From a virus, in IMG/VR virus record IMGVR_UViG_3300009285_001830, positions 1 to 39,435 of that record: DNA of 39,435 bases; one strand, 5' to 3'. A program made the translations under genes and the position numbers. Within the stretch, counting starts at the first letter, position 1; every line of letters begins with the position of its first letter. The notes under the pieces were generated by a model, which was not told the origin of the DNA, did no database searches, and worked only from the letters and a program-made list of their open reading frames with translations. This document shows positions 14,092-23,389 of the stretch, one piece after another.

Positions 14092-17000
14092 CTTGCCCCT
14101 ACAGGAACCCAGCCACCATTAGGCGGCCCACTACCGACAGGAACCTGTTGGCGTGGCGCTGGTTGCCCCTGTTGGCCAACAGGAGATGGTGCAGTTGGTA
14201 CGCGGGGTAGTGCTGATTGGGGTAACTGACCCCGCCGCTTCCGGAGTGCTTCCTGTCCAGCAAGCGTCAATGGTTTACTGACTCGTCCCAGTTCAACCAG
14301 ATAGGCGTCCAACAGGGGATTTTTCCGTCGGAAATCCTCTCTTGCGCGTGCCACCCGATCCTCAAAGGCCGTAAGTGTAAACCTGTAGGGGCTTGTCTTC
14401 AGCCACGTCGCCCTGTCCACAGAGGGCACCGCTTTGTACTCCGCCCAGGCATTCTTCAGATTCGCAGGCACCAGGGTATCCGCAAGCCTATCATACTTGG
14501 TCAGGAGCTCGATGTCCCGCCTGGTGGACCGGAGGTTCACGCCTGTAGCTTGAACAAGTTGCCCAGAAGGGCCGATACGCCTTTCGCTGACGGGAACAAC
14601 GCCCCCTGCTCCTGGTATAACCTGCCGGGCAGCCTGGGCTACTGCCCCCATACCTATGGGCAGGAGGACATCATAGCCAGCCTGGATAGCTCGTTCCTCT
14701 GGCCCTCGCAGGGGTGTGCCCCCATACGCCCGGCCAGTTATTTGCGTCATGGCCGCCCTGGGTAGGACATTCTCCCTGGCCTGAAGTGCTCCCGCCGGGT
14801 CCAGCAACCAATGCAACAGTGTGTCCGCCTGTCCCATCAGATCAACCGTCAAGTTCTCGCCATTCTCGTCTTTGAGAGGAATATCAGGGGCCAGGAAGCG
14901 ATAGTTGTACCCAACGGGGATACCTGACTCCTGACGGGTCACTGGATTATAGCGGTCAACGGGGAGCGGCTTGCCTGTTGTGGCGAAATGTATGATGTTC
15001 GCCAGAGCCGACATGAAGATGAAGAGACCAGCCCAGTGTTCCAACCATACCCGCTTCGAGGGGCCTTTGACTGTCATCAAAGCACCCCGTATCCATGATT
15101 CGGACTCGTTGGTGCTGAATATAAGTTGGCGGGTTATCTCTCGCATCGCAGGCTGTTGGAAGACGGACTGCCATACAGGTAGATTTGAGTACATCACGTT
15201 TATGTCCCTGGCAGCCTGGGCCGCAATCTGGCGGTCTGACCACTTCGGGTGTAGCTGCTTCAAGACGGGCACAATATGATTCCTGGCAGCAAACTCCATC
15301 GAAAGAGGATATATGTTCTCAAATAACCCCTTCTCGAAGAAGCGGTTGACTGCATCTATCCTCTCGCGCACTCGGTCAAGTTCAGTGACCGGGGTATCCT
15401 TCATGGCATCGTCCAGGAAGCTTCTGATGCTGCGGCGGAGCATTGTTGTATCTGGGCCGATGTTCACGCCTTCCTGTACCAGCATCCGCGGGCTAATTTT
15501 AGTACCTTTGAGGATTGGTTCGTTGCTCAGCCAGTGTTGGCGCAGTTCCCGCCGGGCCACCTCTGAAAATTGCCCCCTGAATGCCTTCGCAAGATAGGCA
15601 GGGAAGTTGATAGTGCCCCCTGTGAGAATGGCATTCGGGGTCACTGCCTCGCCCGCAGTGCGGAAGGCAAAGTCGAGATGCTGAAAGAGGGATGCCAGGA
15701 GTTTAATCCGTTTTGCTCCCTGGGATGCCGTGCTCAAAATACGCACAACATCCTTGCCGCCGATACGCAGCTCTGGGCGTAACCCAAACTCACTCTCCAA
15801 CACATCGGCAATCCGATTAGGGACAGCCGTGGCGGGTGTCATCCTGGCCTTGCCCGCCTCGTCCACATAAGGGCGGCCCTCAAAAGCAGGCCCCACCTTC
15901 GGGACACGCCATCCTTCAGGGGCCTCGTGTCTGGGCGCAACCATATCAGTCTTCTGAAGACGCTGCTTCAGGATTACTCCCTGCTGATAGTCGGCAGCAG
16001 CCATATATCTTTCGGCCAGGAGGTCATACGGATTCCAGGACTTGGGACTCCAACCCTCCGCTCGCATCTCTGTATAGGTCAAGGGGGTCCTTTTCTTTAG
16101 ATAGAAAGGTTGCGCCCCCATGCGTGCCAGTCCAGTCCGTGTTGCCTTGGGTTGTCGCCAGATTCTCGGAAAATATACGCCTTCCAGCAGTTTCTCGGAC
16201 ATTTTGGGGTCGAAGGTCAGCATGTCGGCTGTCACCTGGGCCATCTTGTCCTGCAAGTCCGTCACGACGGGCTGGAACCCTGGTGGCACAGGCCCCTCGC
16301 CATGAACCGCCTTTAGCAACGCATCGCCCTGCTTAGGCGAGAGCATAGGTTTGCCCTGGAACTGCCTGGTGACACCAGCTTGGCGCAAAAGATCACTGCC
16401 CGCATCCAACCACTCGCGGGCCTCCAATGCTGCTTCGGCACTACTCCCCGCGTACTTCCTGACCGCCACAGTACCAGGGTTCTCGCCGGGGATGCCTAAT
16501 GTCAAGTCGCCCGCGGGTTGACCCCCCGATATTCGTGGCCGTCTACCACGTGGCGGCTTCGCGGGCGGGGTGCCGCTCGGAGGCGGCGCTGCGGCTGCGG
16601 TTTCAATAGGCGAGGCCGGAGGTGGAGGATGTAACCCCCCGGCCCCACCTGCGGGTACGGCTGGCTCAGGGGGCAAGGCTGCGCCAGCTTTACTTTCAAC
16701 TATGGCGGGGGCAGCCTCAGCCTGTGTTGGGGCTGCAACCCTGGCAGGCACTTCGGGCACCTTGGGAGCGGGTACGGCTACTTCAGCCTGGGGTACAGGA
16801 GGTGCTTTCGGCGGCCTAGCTTTCCTGGGCGGCGTCACTTCAGCGGCCCGCACCCACGCTTCGTTTGCTGCTCTTATCCTGGCCTTTTCTGCTTCCGTGA
16901 GAGGCACCCTGGGAGCGGGTACGGCTACTTCGGCCTGGGGTGCGCGAGGTGCTTTCACTGGCTCTCGTATAATCAGCGCATCATTACCCAAAAGTCTTTG

Positions 17001-17885
17001 CGGAGTCGGAGTCCTTGTTTCACCAATACGCCAATAGCTAATGCCATCTGGCGACTTATGAGCAACCTCAAAAACACCTTCTCGGTTCGGCAAACGGAAG
17101 TGTTCTCCTTTGACTAAATCTCCGGAGAGTGGAGGGAGCGTGCCAAGAGGTGCTTCCGCCACCAGTTTTGCTCCAGGGGCTTTGGCGGCGGCAACAGGCT
17201 TCTTCGGCACCCTTGCCATGCCCGCTTCTCCCGCGGCGATCCTCCGCGCCACGGGCGCAGTCTCTCGTGCAGCCCGAGTCGCCACTTCCCCGACCTTTCT
17301 TCCCCCTTTTTCTGCCACCTTGACCGCCAGGCGTGCCGCACCCTCGGTGAACCCCGGCGTAAGCAGCGGCGTTTCCACAGCCATCTGCTGCCCCAATGGG
17401 CGTTCAGCATAGCGTTGCTGCGATGACTCAATACTTTCGGGCATTGGCTTCCGCGTAAAGGGCGCTTCAAAAGCCGTCAGCAGTGGCTCGGCGATGGGGG
17501 CCACCAACGGCTGAATGGCGCCAAGCGGGGCAAGAAGGCGGGACCCAAGGTCGGTCTGTGCCAACGCCCCCGCACCACGGATTCCAGCCCCCACGCCACG
17601 GAGACCAGCCCCCGCCAATAGCCGCCCCACGTCAGGCAGTCCTTCAATCTCCCTGAGTGTATCAAGTAAACCAGGGCCAGTGGGGGGCGCAACCCTCGAC
17701 GGTACTGGCTCCGTTGGTGGGGCAACGTAGCCCTCGGAGCGCCGCCGAATAGCGGACGCTATGGCCTGGACAAGGGCCTGGCGTGTTGGGGGAGGCTGCG
17801 GCGGCAACGGTAGGCCGCTGTGCCGCAAGAATCGCAGGAACGGAAGGTTGCGATCAATCTCCTCGTCTGGATAGAGTAGCGGCAT
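14088..17885 (-). CDS. Large internal virion / DNA-ejection protein (1265 aa)
   Basis: N-terminal 320 residues are Pro/Ala-rich with amphipathic helices (VGRLLAGAGLRGVGAGI, AARLAVKVAEKGGRKVG). Residues 320-430 are a Pro/Lys linker with VPAPRVP repeats. From about 460 the protein is helical: REWLDAGSDLLRQAGV, then YNPYDLLAERYMAAADYQQG and the segment FENIYPLSMEFAARNHIVPVL, AAQAARDINVMYSN, a hydrophobic GLFIFMSALANII and a final FRRKNPLLDAYLVELG. This latter part resembles large polyvalent/ejection proteins (LPD38-type) packed in podovirus heads and injected with DNA. No protease or lysozyme motif was identified. It replaces the tape measure expected in long-tailed phages. Confidence 0.75.
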   Translation of the reverse strand: MPLLYPDEEIDRNLPFLRFLRHSGLPLPPQPPPTRQALVQAIASAIRRRSEGYVAPPTEPVPSRVAPPTGPGLLDTLREIEGLPDVGRLLAGAGLRGVGAGIRGAGALAQTDLGSRLLAPLGAIQPLVAPIAEPLLTAFEAPFTRKPMPESIESSQQRYAERPLGQQMAVETPLLTPGFTEGAARLAVKVAEKGGRKVGEVATRAARETAPVARRIAAGEAGMARVPKKPVAAAKAPGAKLVAEAPLGTLPPLSGDLVKGEHFRLPNREGVFEVAHKSPDGISYWRIGETRTPTPQRLLGNDALIIREPVKAPRAPQAEVAVPAPRVPLTEAEKARIRAANEAWVRAAEVTPPRKARPPKAPPVPQAEVAVPAPKVPEVPARVAAPTQAEAAPAIVESKAGAALPPEPAVPAGGAGGLHPPPPASPIETAAAAPPPSGTPPAKPPRGRRPRISGGQPAGDLTLGIPGENPGTVAVRKYAGSSAEAALEAREWLDAGSDLLRQAGVTRQFQGKPMLSPKQGDALLKAVHGEGPVPPGFQPVVTDLQDKMAQVTADMLTFDPKMSEKLLEGVYFPRIWRQPKATRTGLARMGAQPFYLKKRTPLTYTEMRAEGWSPKSWNPYDLLAERYMAAADYQQGVILKQRLQKTDMVAPRHEAPEGWRVPKVGPAFEGRPYVDEAGKARMTPATAVPNRIADVLESEFGLRPELRIGGKDVVRILSTASQGAKRIKLLASLFQHLDFAFRTAGEAVTPNAILTGGTINFPAYLAKAFRGQFSEVARRELRQHWLSNEPILKGTKISPRMLVQEGVNIGPDTTMLRRSIRSFLDDAMKDTPVTELDRVRERIDAVNRFFEKGLFENIYPLSMEFAARNHIVPVLKQLHPKWSDRQIAAQAARDINVMYSNLPVWQSVFQQPAMREITRQLIFSTNESESWIRGALMTVKGPSKRVWLEHWAGLFIFMSALANIIHFATTGKPLPVDRYNPVTRQESGIPVGYNYRFLAPDIPLKDENGENLTVDLMGQADTLLHWLLDPAGALQARENVLPRAAMTQITGRAYGGTPLRGPEERAIQAGYDVLLPIGMGAVAQAARQVIPGAGGVVPVSERRIGPSGQLVQATGVNLRSTRRDIELLTKYDRLADTLVPANLKNAWAEYKAVPSVDRATWLKTSPYRFTLTAFEDRVARAREDFRRKNPLLDAYLVELGRVSKPLTLAGQEALRKRRGQLPQSALPRVPTAPSPVGQQGQPAPRQQVPVGSGPPNGGWVPVGAR

Positions 17886-17886
17886 C

Positions 17887-18204
17887 CTACATCAACCATC
17901 TCAGCGGAGGCGCAAACTTGCTGTAGTCCTTTCCTTGCTGTTCCGGGGAGAGATTGCCAAACCTCTCGCTGAATGGCAAGTTTTGAAGAAAGTCCGTCCA
18001 GGGCATGTTGGGACTCTGGCCCTGCCGCATCTGGCTGCCAAGTGCGCCCAAATACTGGTTCCAGATATCCCCGTACTGGCCCTGAAGCCACTTCTGCTGG
18101 TTTGGTGTTCTGGCCCAATCAGCGCCATAGGAGTAGTAGGCCGCTTCGGGCATCTGCTCCAGAAGGCTCTTCCAAAAGTCCTGGTATGTTGTCATCGTGG
18201 CCAC
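17887..18204 (-). CDS. Small virion-block protein (105 aa)
   Basis: GTG 18204 has AAAGGGGG eight bases upstream; ATG 18195 is the alternative. The product is Trp/Tyr/Gln-rich: TYQDFWKSLLEQ, AAYYSYGADWARTPNQQKWL, YGDIWNQYLGALG. Its stop is one base from the start of the ejection protein. Composition and order suggest a companion internal virion protein, by analogy with multi-protein ejection systems; no family match. Confidence 0.65.
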   Translation of the reverse strand: MATMTTYQDFWKSLLEQMPEAAYYSYGADWARTPNQQKWLQGQYGDIWNQYLGALGSQMRQGQSPNMPWTDFLQNLPFSERFGNLSPEQQGKDYSKFAPPLRWLM

Positions 18205-18216
18205 AGGATGCCCCCT

Positions 18217-19041
18217 TTAGACCAGTCCAAGTCGCCGGGCGTACTCAAGAAACGGCATCTCTGGGGTAGCGGTTTGTTGCTCTCGGTACAGGTTCTCCAG
18301 TCCCCGTTGCCGTGCGGTGCCGAGGAAATCGGGGGTAAACGCGCCCAGGACATTCTCTACAAGACCCCGCTGTGCCGCGCCGACCCCCCCTTTAGCTTCA
18401 CTTTGCCCATACAGGGCATAGAGGTCGCTGAGCCGCAGCGCCCTCTCGCCTGTTTCCCCTGTTCGCGGCACACCCCCCTGTGCAAGTGAAGCAAGGACAT
18501 CGCTCACCTGTTGTTCCAAGGACGCCCGTGAAGGCATCTGGCCCTGCATTTGTCGAAAGTAGGTGAGATAAGGATTGGTCTGTGCTTCCAATGTTTCGGG
18601 CCTTGTGCCCGCCTGGGAGAGTTTGGCAAAGTTAGCCAATCTATCCAGTTGAGGCTCCGCCCCGCGCTGTGCCGCCGCCGACAGGCCCGCGCCTCCACCT
18701 AACTCCTTCAGGAAACGAGTGAACTCCATCGCAGGCTCTTGCTGCGCGTAGGCCCATTGCGTTGTAGTAGGCACTGCTCCCGGCGAGAGACCTGTCGAGA
18801 GGGGTGTTCCCGGTGGGATATTCGTTGATACTGGCGTTGACACTGTGGGGGTCGCCGCTGGGCCAGGCGTCAGGGTGTGGCCCAGCGGATTCCATACTGG
18901 CGGCTTCGTGCCGTAAACAGTCCGCATGTCATTGTCGTCTGCTACAGTGCCACCTGCCCGCAAGGCCGCCTGGCGGTCTACTGGCGACACCCAGTAGACC
19001 ACGCCGTTAATTCTCATCAATTCCCATTCTACGCTTGCCAT
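18217..19041 (-). CDS. Virion-associated protein upstream of the ejection gene (274 aa)
   Basis: A Shine-Dalgarno GGAGGTAGG precedes ATG 19041. The protein begins MASVEWELMRINGVVYWVS, has a Pro/Thr-rich middle (residues 60-95) and an Ala/Gln/Leu-rich helical C-terminal half (LSAAAQRGAEPQLDRLANF, LEQQVSDVLASLAQGG, LRLSDLYALYGQSEAKGG). Between portal and ejection protein, such helical Ala/Gln-rich proteins are typical second ejection components in podoviruses. Function inferred. Confidence 0.65.
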   Translation of the reverse strand: MASVEWELMRINGVVYWVSPVDRQAALRAGGTVADDNDMRTVYGTKPPVWNPLGHTLTPGPAATPTVSTPVSTNIPPGTPLSTGLSPGAVPTTTQWAYAQQEPAMEFTRFLKELGGGAGLSAAAQRGAEPQLDRLANFAKLSQAGTRPETLEAQTNPYLTYFRQMQGQMPSRASLEQQVSDVLASLAQGGVPRTGETGERALRLSDLYALYGQSEAKGGVGAAQRGLVENVLGAFTPDFLGTARQRGLENLYREQQTATPEMPFLEYARRLGLV

Positions 19042-19079
19042 GTCCTACCTCCGTGTGTTTCCCATATTCTACTCTATTG

Positions 19080-20858
19080 TCAAGCCCCTGGCCTTGGTTG
19101 GCCTGGCGGCACCAGTGGCAGCGGGCCTTGCGGCACCGGCTCTGGCGGCGGAACCCCCATCTCAGCGTTCGGCAAGACCTGCGGCGGCAACGTTGGAGGC
19201 TGTTCAAGACCCGCCTGTGGCACCGCCCCAGGGCCGCCAGGGGGGGCGCCTCCTGGTACTTGTAACATCGCAAGAACTAGCTTCTTCAAGTCCGCCTTGT
19301 AAATCTCAACCAGGTCGTTCCGGCCCATGTTCTGCAACGCCTGAATCATTGTCCACAGGGCCGCAATAGGGCTCAGCGTCTCGGCCTTTTCCTCTTTCAG
19401 CGCGTCCAGTATTGCGTCAACATTCTGGACGCCCAGTATGTTGCTCAGGATTTCCCTGAGAGGCAGGATTGGCCCTTGCTTGCCCTCTCGCAGCATCTGT
19501 GCCATTGCGACTTTGCCAGCCTCATCCTGTGGCAGCACGGGTACTATCCGCACTTCGGGTATCCTGGCAACTCCAATCTCAGACGGCTGGAACGGCCGTT
19601 CAAACCAGTCGTTGCTTCTGGAGTACCCTTGTAGCATGATGGGCCTGAACCGGCCCGTGGCGAACTGCTCCAACAATAATCTGCAAATTTGCCGGTATGC
19701 GGTTTCCATTGCCAGGAGTCGTGGCTTCAGGATGGCGTCCACGCCGCTTCGCAGCGAGTTGATGGCAAACCCGGATAGCTGAAATGCCAACTCGCCAAAG
19801 ACGCTGTATGGCAGCGACCCCCGTTGAAGCTCGCCCGCAATTCGGCCCAGGAGCGCCGGCGTATCGGCTTGCATCGTCAGCAACTCCAGCGCCTTTGGTG
19901 CCTCTCCAGGCTCGTGACTGAGCCATGTCCCCTCTTTGTAGGGGTCTTTCTCCAACGTCTTCGTTCCACCCTTGCTCGGTATCCCCAGTGGCGGCTTGCC
20001 GCTCCGCGCCACCAGGGTCATCATAATAGACATAAAAAGGTTGAAGTTCTCGTACAGCGCACGGTTCGCCGCAAAGATGCTCTCCCCAAAGTCCGCCTCA
20101 TAGGTGAGGTCTTGCCCATTTCTACTCCTGATGGGCGGTGCGGTGCCAACAGGCACGATGAAAACCGGTATCCGGGGGCATCCATGCGGCGTCGGCTCCT
20201 TCAGCCACTCGCCGTCCGCCACCACCATCTCCTGTTGGTTATCCCAGTAGTTCAGGAGCCGGATGCTTGCCGTCCCCCTGGTGGTTTTTGCCGGGAGACT
20301 CCCATACTCGGCCTCAACCTCGTCGGGTGTCCTGTCCATCGCGTAGCAGGCCCACGAAAGCCTGCCCCGACCTCTGCCAAAGTAGGTGTGGAGCGGGTCC
20401 CAGGGCATGATCTCAACCTGCGTCTCGCCTTCGACGGTCTTTCTGAGCAGCACTCGGCCAGCACACCAGCCACGAAGGGGCACAAAGGTTGCAAGCTGCT
20501 GTTGGACGCCTGGCAATATCATGTCGGCTAAATACTGGTCCGCCGCACTGAGCGCCCCAACCAGGAATAGCTCTGCCTGGTCGTCCATTTGCCGGTCTTT
20601 CTGCATCTTATCTACCGGGAACCGAATATTCACAGGTGCCCCCGCCAGCCACGAAATCACCCGCTCGGCAAAGACCCTCGGTTCGTTCGCCGTGTACGAC
20701 CTGTAGCCCTCCGTGCTTCCCTCTGCGTCTTTGTACTGATACGGGGTCAGCCTGTAGCTGTCGTAGTCAGCCTCCATCCGCTGCCGCAACAGGTCTGTGT
20801 CATCTTCCTGCTGCTGCACCAGGGCTTCGATACCCCCAGGGGTCAACTCTGGCTCCAT
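19080..20858 (-). CDS. Portal protein (592 aa)
   Basis: ATG 20858 immediately follows the TerL stop, with GGGGAG upstream. The product starts with a charged helix (IEALVQQQEDDTDLLRQRME), then YRSYTANEPRVFAERVISWLAG, a beta wing with GWCAGRVLLRKTVEGETQVEIMPWDPL, LNYWDNQQEMVVADGEW and IPVFIVPVGTAPP, the long stem helices (ESIFAANRALYENFNLFMSIMMTLVARSG), a crown helix and a Pro-rich tail from about 545. These are the elements of the dodecameric portal through which DNA is packaged. Portal directly after TerL is the usual order. The Pro/Gly-rich tail of about 45 residues is unusual. Confidence 0.88.
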   Translation of the reverse strand: MEPELTPGGIEALVQQQEDDTDLLRQRMEADYDSYRLTPYQYKDAEGSTEGYRSYTANEPRVFAERVISWLAGAPVNIRFPVDKMQKDRQMDDQAELFLVGALSAADQYLADMILPGVQQQLATFVPLRGWCAGRVLLRKTVEGETQVEIMPWDPLHTYFGRGRGRLSWACYAMDRTPDEVEAEYGSLPAKTTRGTASIRLLNYWDNQQEMVVADGEWLKEPTPHGCPRIPVFIVPVGTAPPIRSRNGQDLTYEADFGESIFAANRALYENFNLFMSIMMTLVARSGKPPLGIPSKGGTKTLEKDPYKEGTWLSHEPGEAPKALELLTMQADTPALLGRIAGELQRGSLPYSVFGELAFQLSGFAINSLRSGVDAILKPRLLAMETAYRQICRLLLEQFATGRFRPIMLQGYSRSNDWFERPFQPSEIGVARIPEVRIVPVLPQDEAGKVAMAQMLREGKQGPILPLREILSNILGVQNVDAILDALKEEKAETLSPIAALWTMIQALQNMGRNDLVEIYKADLKKLVLAMLQVPGGAPPGGPGAVPQAGLEQPPTLPPQVLPNAEMGVPPPEPVPQGPLPLVPPGQPRPGA

Positions 20859-22259
20859 CTACCATCTCCCCATCGTCAGAAACTCGCCCCCCGGACGCCT
20901 TGCGTACCCAAACTGGTCTACCAGTCCATAAATCACAGCCTTGATGCCGTGATTATTCTCGTCCTTCGGCTCGTCACCCAGTATATTACCTTCTCTGTCC
21001 ACCTTCCACCTGTAAACCCGCGTCTGCCCGTCAAAAGGGCTCGCACAACCTCCCAGTTCGCTCAATATCCCCCTGCACCGGGAGTCAATCACTATCTTCG
21101 GCACCCCCGAAATCGGGTCGGGCTTCAGAAATGCCTTCAAACGCTCCCGCCCGTCTGCTTCCCCTACCTTCTGGGCCGTCAGACGCAGCCCTGTCTCTTT
21201 TAACCATATCTCCACCGGCGCAGGCATCGCCTGGTGTTGGTAGCCATACAGGTCTATCACCCCAAACTTCACGTTGCACTTCCCTTCACTCCCCCACCAC
21301 GCCCTCCCCTGGCACACCCTTATTATCTCCTCTGTCACCAGCCCCTGCTCGTATACCTCGTCAAATACCCGCACCTGCCCGTTTATTATCTGCACCGCCT
21401 CCACCGCACACGTCCCACGGTATCCCGGATCCGTCCAGATGTGTACCGGCTCCCCTGGCTCCCATTCAACATCCCTCACATGCAAGTCCGGCCGGAACTC
21501 GTGGAACACCAGTCCCCTCGGCGGCACCGGCCTCCCACTTATCCTCTCTGTGAAAAACTCGTCCCCTGTCTCCCGCTCTAGCCTCAATATCTCCGGGTCG
21601 TTCCGCCCCCCAGGAAACAGGTGTACGTTCGTCCACGTCGGTATGATGAAGCTCGCCGTCTCCCCGTAACCCCCCTCCCACGCCGTCACCAGGCTCGGAT
21701 ACCACCCTATGCTCCCCTCTAACGTCCCACTCATCACGATCCACCCCCGCGTCGGCGCTACCCTCTCCCGTAACCTGTGGTACGTCTCCAGGTCAAGCTG
21801 GCTCGCTTCACACCCCAGTATCCCATCCGGCGCCTTCATCGCCAAGACCCGCGGGTCCTTCCCACTCTTTGTCTCAATCCTCGTCCCATCCTCTAGCTCT
21901 ATCTCCCCAGGATCAACTCGCTTTGTCTGCCCCCGCAATAACCCTAACTTTGCAAAAAACCTTGCTAAATGGTCAAACTCCCCCCGCGTCCTCTCGTAGT
22001 CCCGCGCTACTAGCCAGTATAGCAACCCCTCCTCCCCACGCTTCCCAATTTCCTCCCCGTACCTCTTCACCAGCGTTACCGCCGATATGTAGCTCTTCCC
22101 ACTCTGCGCCCCACCACTTACCACGATGCTTCGCTTCCGACTTGCCACTACCCCCGCCTGCTCCTTCCCCGTCGGCTTGAAGTTGAGCTTCCGTAGCAGG
22201 TACTCCCCCGCCGTCCCTTCCCTCTCCTTCCCTCTCGCTTCGTTGATTGCTGTTGCCAT
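20859..22259 (-). CDS. terL: Terminase large subunit (ATPase-nuclease)
   Basis: 466 residues. The packaging ATPase shows a Walker A SGGAQSGKS at 48-56 and a Walker B/catalytic carboxylate region GCEASQLD at 149-156 followed by a coupling SGTLEGS motif at 177-183. The RNase H-like nuclease half has WTDPGYRG (D277), VIDLYGYQ (D336) and the C-terminal DENNHGIKAVIYGL (D433, H437), the three metal-site positions of terminase nucleases. It cuts concatemers and pumps DNA into the prohead with TerS and the portal. The coding strand is markedly purine-rich (GAG, AGG, GGG codons) compared with the neighbouring structural genes. Confidence 0.95.
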   Translation of the reverse strand: MATAINEARGKEREGTAGEYLLRKLNFKPTGKEQAGVVASRKRSIVVSGGAQSGKSYISAVTLVKRYGEEIGKRGEEGLLYWLVARDYERTRGEFDHLARFFAKLGLLRGQTKRVDPGEIELEDGTRIETKSGKDPRVLAMKAPDGILGCEASQLDLETYHRLRERVAPTRGWIVMSGTLEGSIGWYPSLVTAWEGGYGETASFIIPTWTNVHLFPGGRNDPEILRLERETGDEFFTERISGRPVPPRGLVFHEFRPDLHVRDVEWEPGEPVHIWTDPGYRGTCAVEAVQIINGQVRVFDEVYEQGLVTEEIIRVCQGRAWWGSEGKCNVKFGVIDLYGYQHQAMPAPVEIWLKETGLRLTAQKVGEADGRERLKAFLKPDPISGVPKIVIDSRCRGILSELGGCASPFDGQTRVYRWKVDREGNILGDEPKDENNHGIKAVIYGLVDQFGYARRPGGEFLTMGRW

Positions 22260-22262
22260 CTC

Positions 22263-22553
22263 CTACGCCCCTGGCGGGCCTCCTCCCAGACGAGTTGACT
22301 CCGCACCAGCACATGTAAGTACCGCTCCGTATTCCTCGGCTAGCCCCAACACACACCCCCAAAAACCCCGCGCCGCTTCCTCCAACTCCCCACTGATGCC
22401 AACGTGCAGGATGCCATCCAAGGCCCTCCAGATTCGCAGAACCTCCGAGCCTTCCACTATGAAGTTGATCGTGTGAGGCTCGGCACCCCCCAGTTGCCGT
22501 GGGATTTCAGGGGAAGTCTTTAGCCCCGTGTCTATTTTGTGCTCCCCATCCAT
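22263..22553 (-). CDS. Hypothetical protein next to terminase (96 aa)
   Basis: Begins MDGEHKIDTGLKTSP and contains INFIVEGSEVLRIWRALDGILHV and ARGFWGCVLGLAEEYGAVL. A mixed alpha-beta small protein without recognisable motifs. It ends three bases before TerL. A GGGGGGGG run lies about a dozen bases before the ATG at 22553. No family recognised. Confidence 0.6.
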   Translation of the reverse strand: MDGEHKIDTGLKTSPEIPRQLGGAEPHTINFIVEGSEVLRIWRALDGILHVGISGELEEAARGFWGCVLGLAEEYGAVLTCAGAESTRLGGGPPGA

Positions 22554-22604
22554 TTAATGCCCCCCCCTATTTTTACTCCTCATTGCTGTACGCGATTTAG
22601 TCCG

Positions 22605-22754
22605 TCAAGGATACCTAAAAGAGGCTACCGCCCATCCTAAGCCATGCCCCCTACCCGTCGCCAGGCTTCTTTCTATCACCTCTCGCACCTGCTCCTGGTC
22701 TCCCCCGGCCAGTCCCCGGCCAAGCAGGTAGTATCGTAGCACAGGTGTGCTCAT
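22605..22754 (-). CDS. 49-residue protein coupled to the HNH gene
   Basis: ATG 22754 overlaps the HNH stop as ATGA. The product reads MSTPVLRYYLLGRGLAGG, then a helix DQEQVREVIERSLATG and GLGWAVASFRYP. It has good codon structure and a plausible helical fold but no recognised family. Coupling to the nuclease is the main support. Confidence 0.6.
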   Translation of the reverse strand: MSTPVLRYYLLGRGLAGGDQEQVREVIERSLATGRGHGLGWAVASFRYP

Positions 22755-23089
22755 GCTGGCACCAAGCCTTTACGCCTACGCCATGCCCACTGATAGGCGC
22801 GGCAGTACGCCTTCCACTGACTTCTGCGCCGTTCCAGGGTCTCAGGCGAGGTATCTGCCCACCTTCGCCTGCCTCGCAGGTTACAGGAGATACACTGTAC
22901 CTGGAGATTAGCCTCATCGGTAACACCTGCTGGGAATGGGATGATGTGTGCCACCTGGAGGCGAGAGGTTGCACCACACACTTGACAGGTGTAACCATCC
23001 CGCTCTAGCACTCGATGCCGCATCGCCGCCGGAGGCCTATAACCTTGCTCGAACTCCCGCCGAGTCACCCCTGGCGGTAATCGTCGCAT
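22751..23089 (-). CDS. HNH endonuclease (112 aa)
   Basis: ATG 23089 follows AAGGAAGG; a start at 23116 is possible. Residues 26-70 are a McrA-type HNH domain: RVLERDGYTCQVCG (C35, C38), LQVAHIIP (H48), DEANLQVQCISCN (N61, C66, C69). Cys pairs hold a structural zinc and the His/Asn site cuts DNA. HNH proteins next to terminase genes assist DNA cleavage during packaging in several phages (for example HK97 gp74). A basic C-terminal helix (ERRRSQWKAY) follows. Packaging help is inferred from the position; homing is the alternative. Confidence 0.9.
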   Translation of the reverse strand: MRRLPPGVTRREFEQGYRPPAAMRHRVLERDGYTCQVCGATSRLQVAHIIPFPAGVTDEANLQVQCISCNLRGRRRWADTSPETLERRRSQWKAYCRAYQWAWRRRKGLVPA

Positions 23090-23137
23090 CTTGTCACCTT
23101 CCTTACTGGCTCGCATAGTAGTTAGTATGTAAAGTCA

Positions 23138-23389
23138 TTATGTCGAGTAGGCCCCTCTTTGTGTTTCGTGTAGCTCCACCAGCCCCAGGCCATCACAGGC
23201 GGGGCAGAAATGGAGACCAAGGGCCTGCACGTACCCCGGCACCACCGACGGCACCAGGAGCTCCACCAGCCCCCGTCCTGCACACACCTGGCACTCCTGC
23301 CACACCGCAGTCGTCGCAGGTTGAGTCGCAGCTGGGCTGCTGTTGAGCTTTGCCCATACCCACACCGGCACCCTACTCTGTTGGAGCAT
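23138..23389 (-). CDS. Small protein with two DnaJ-type CxxCxGxG motifs
   Basis: From ATG 23389 the protein is 83 residues. It contains CQVCAGRGLVE and CPACDGLGLVE, two copies of the CxxCxGxG zinc motif known from DnaJ, separated by about 28 residues. A longer start at 23431 lacks a ribosome site. It overlaps the TerS 3' end by 17 bases. DnaJ-type zinc modules in small phage proteins usually have unknown function; protein or nucleic-acid binding is possible. Confidence 0.75.
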   Translation of the reverse strand: MLQQSRVPVWVWAKLNSSPAATQPATTAVWQECQVCAGRGLVELLVPSVVPGYVQALGLHFCPACDGLGLVELHETQRGAYST

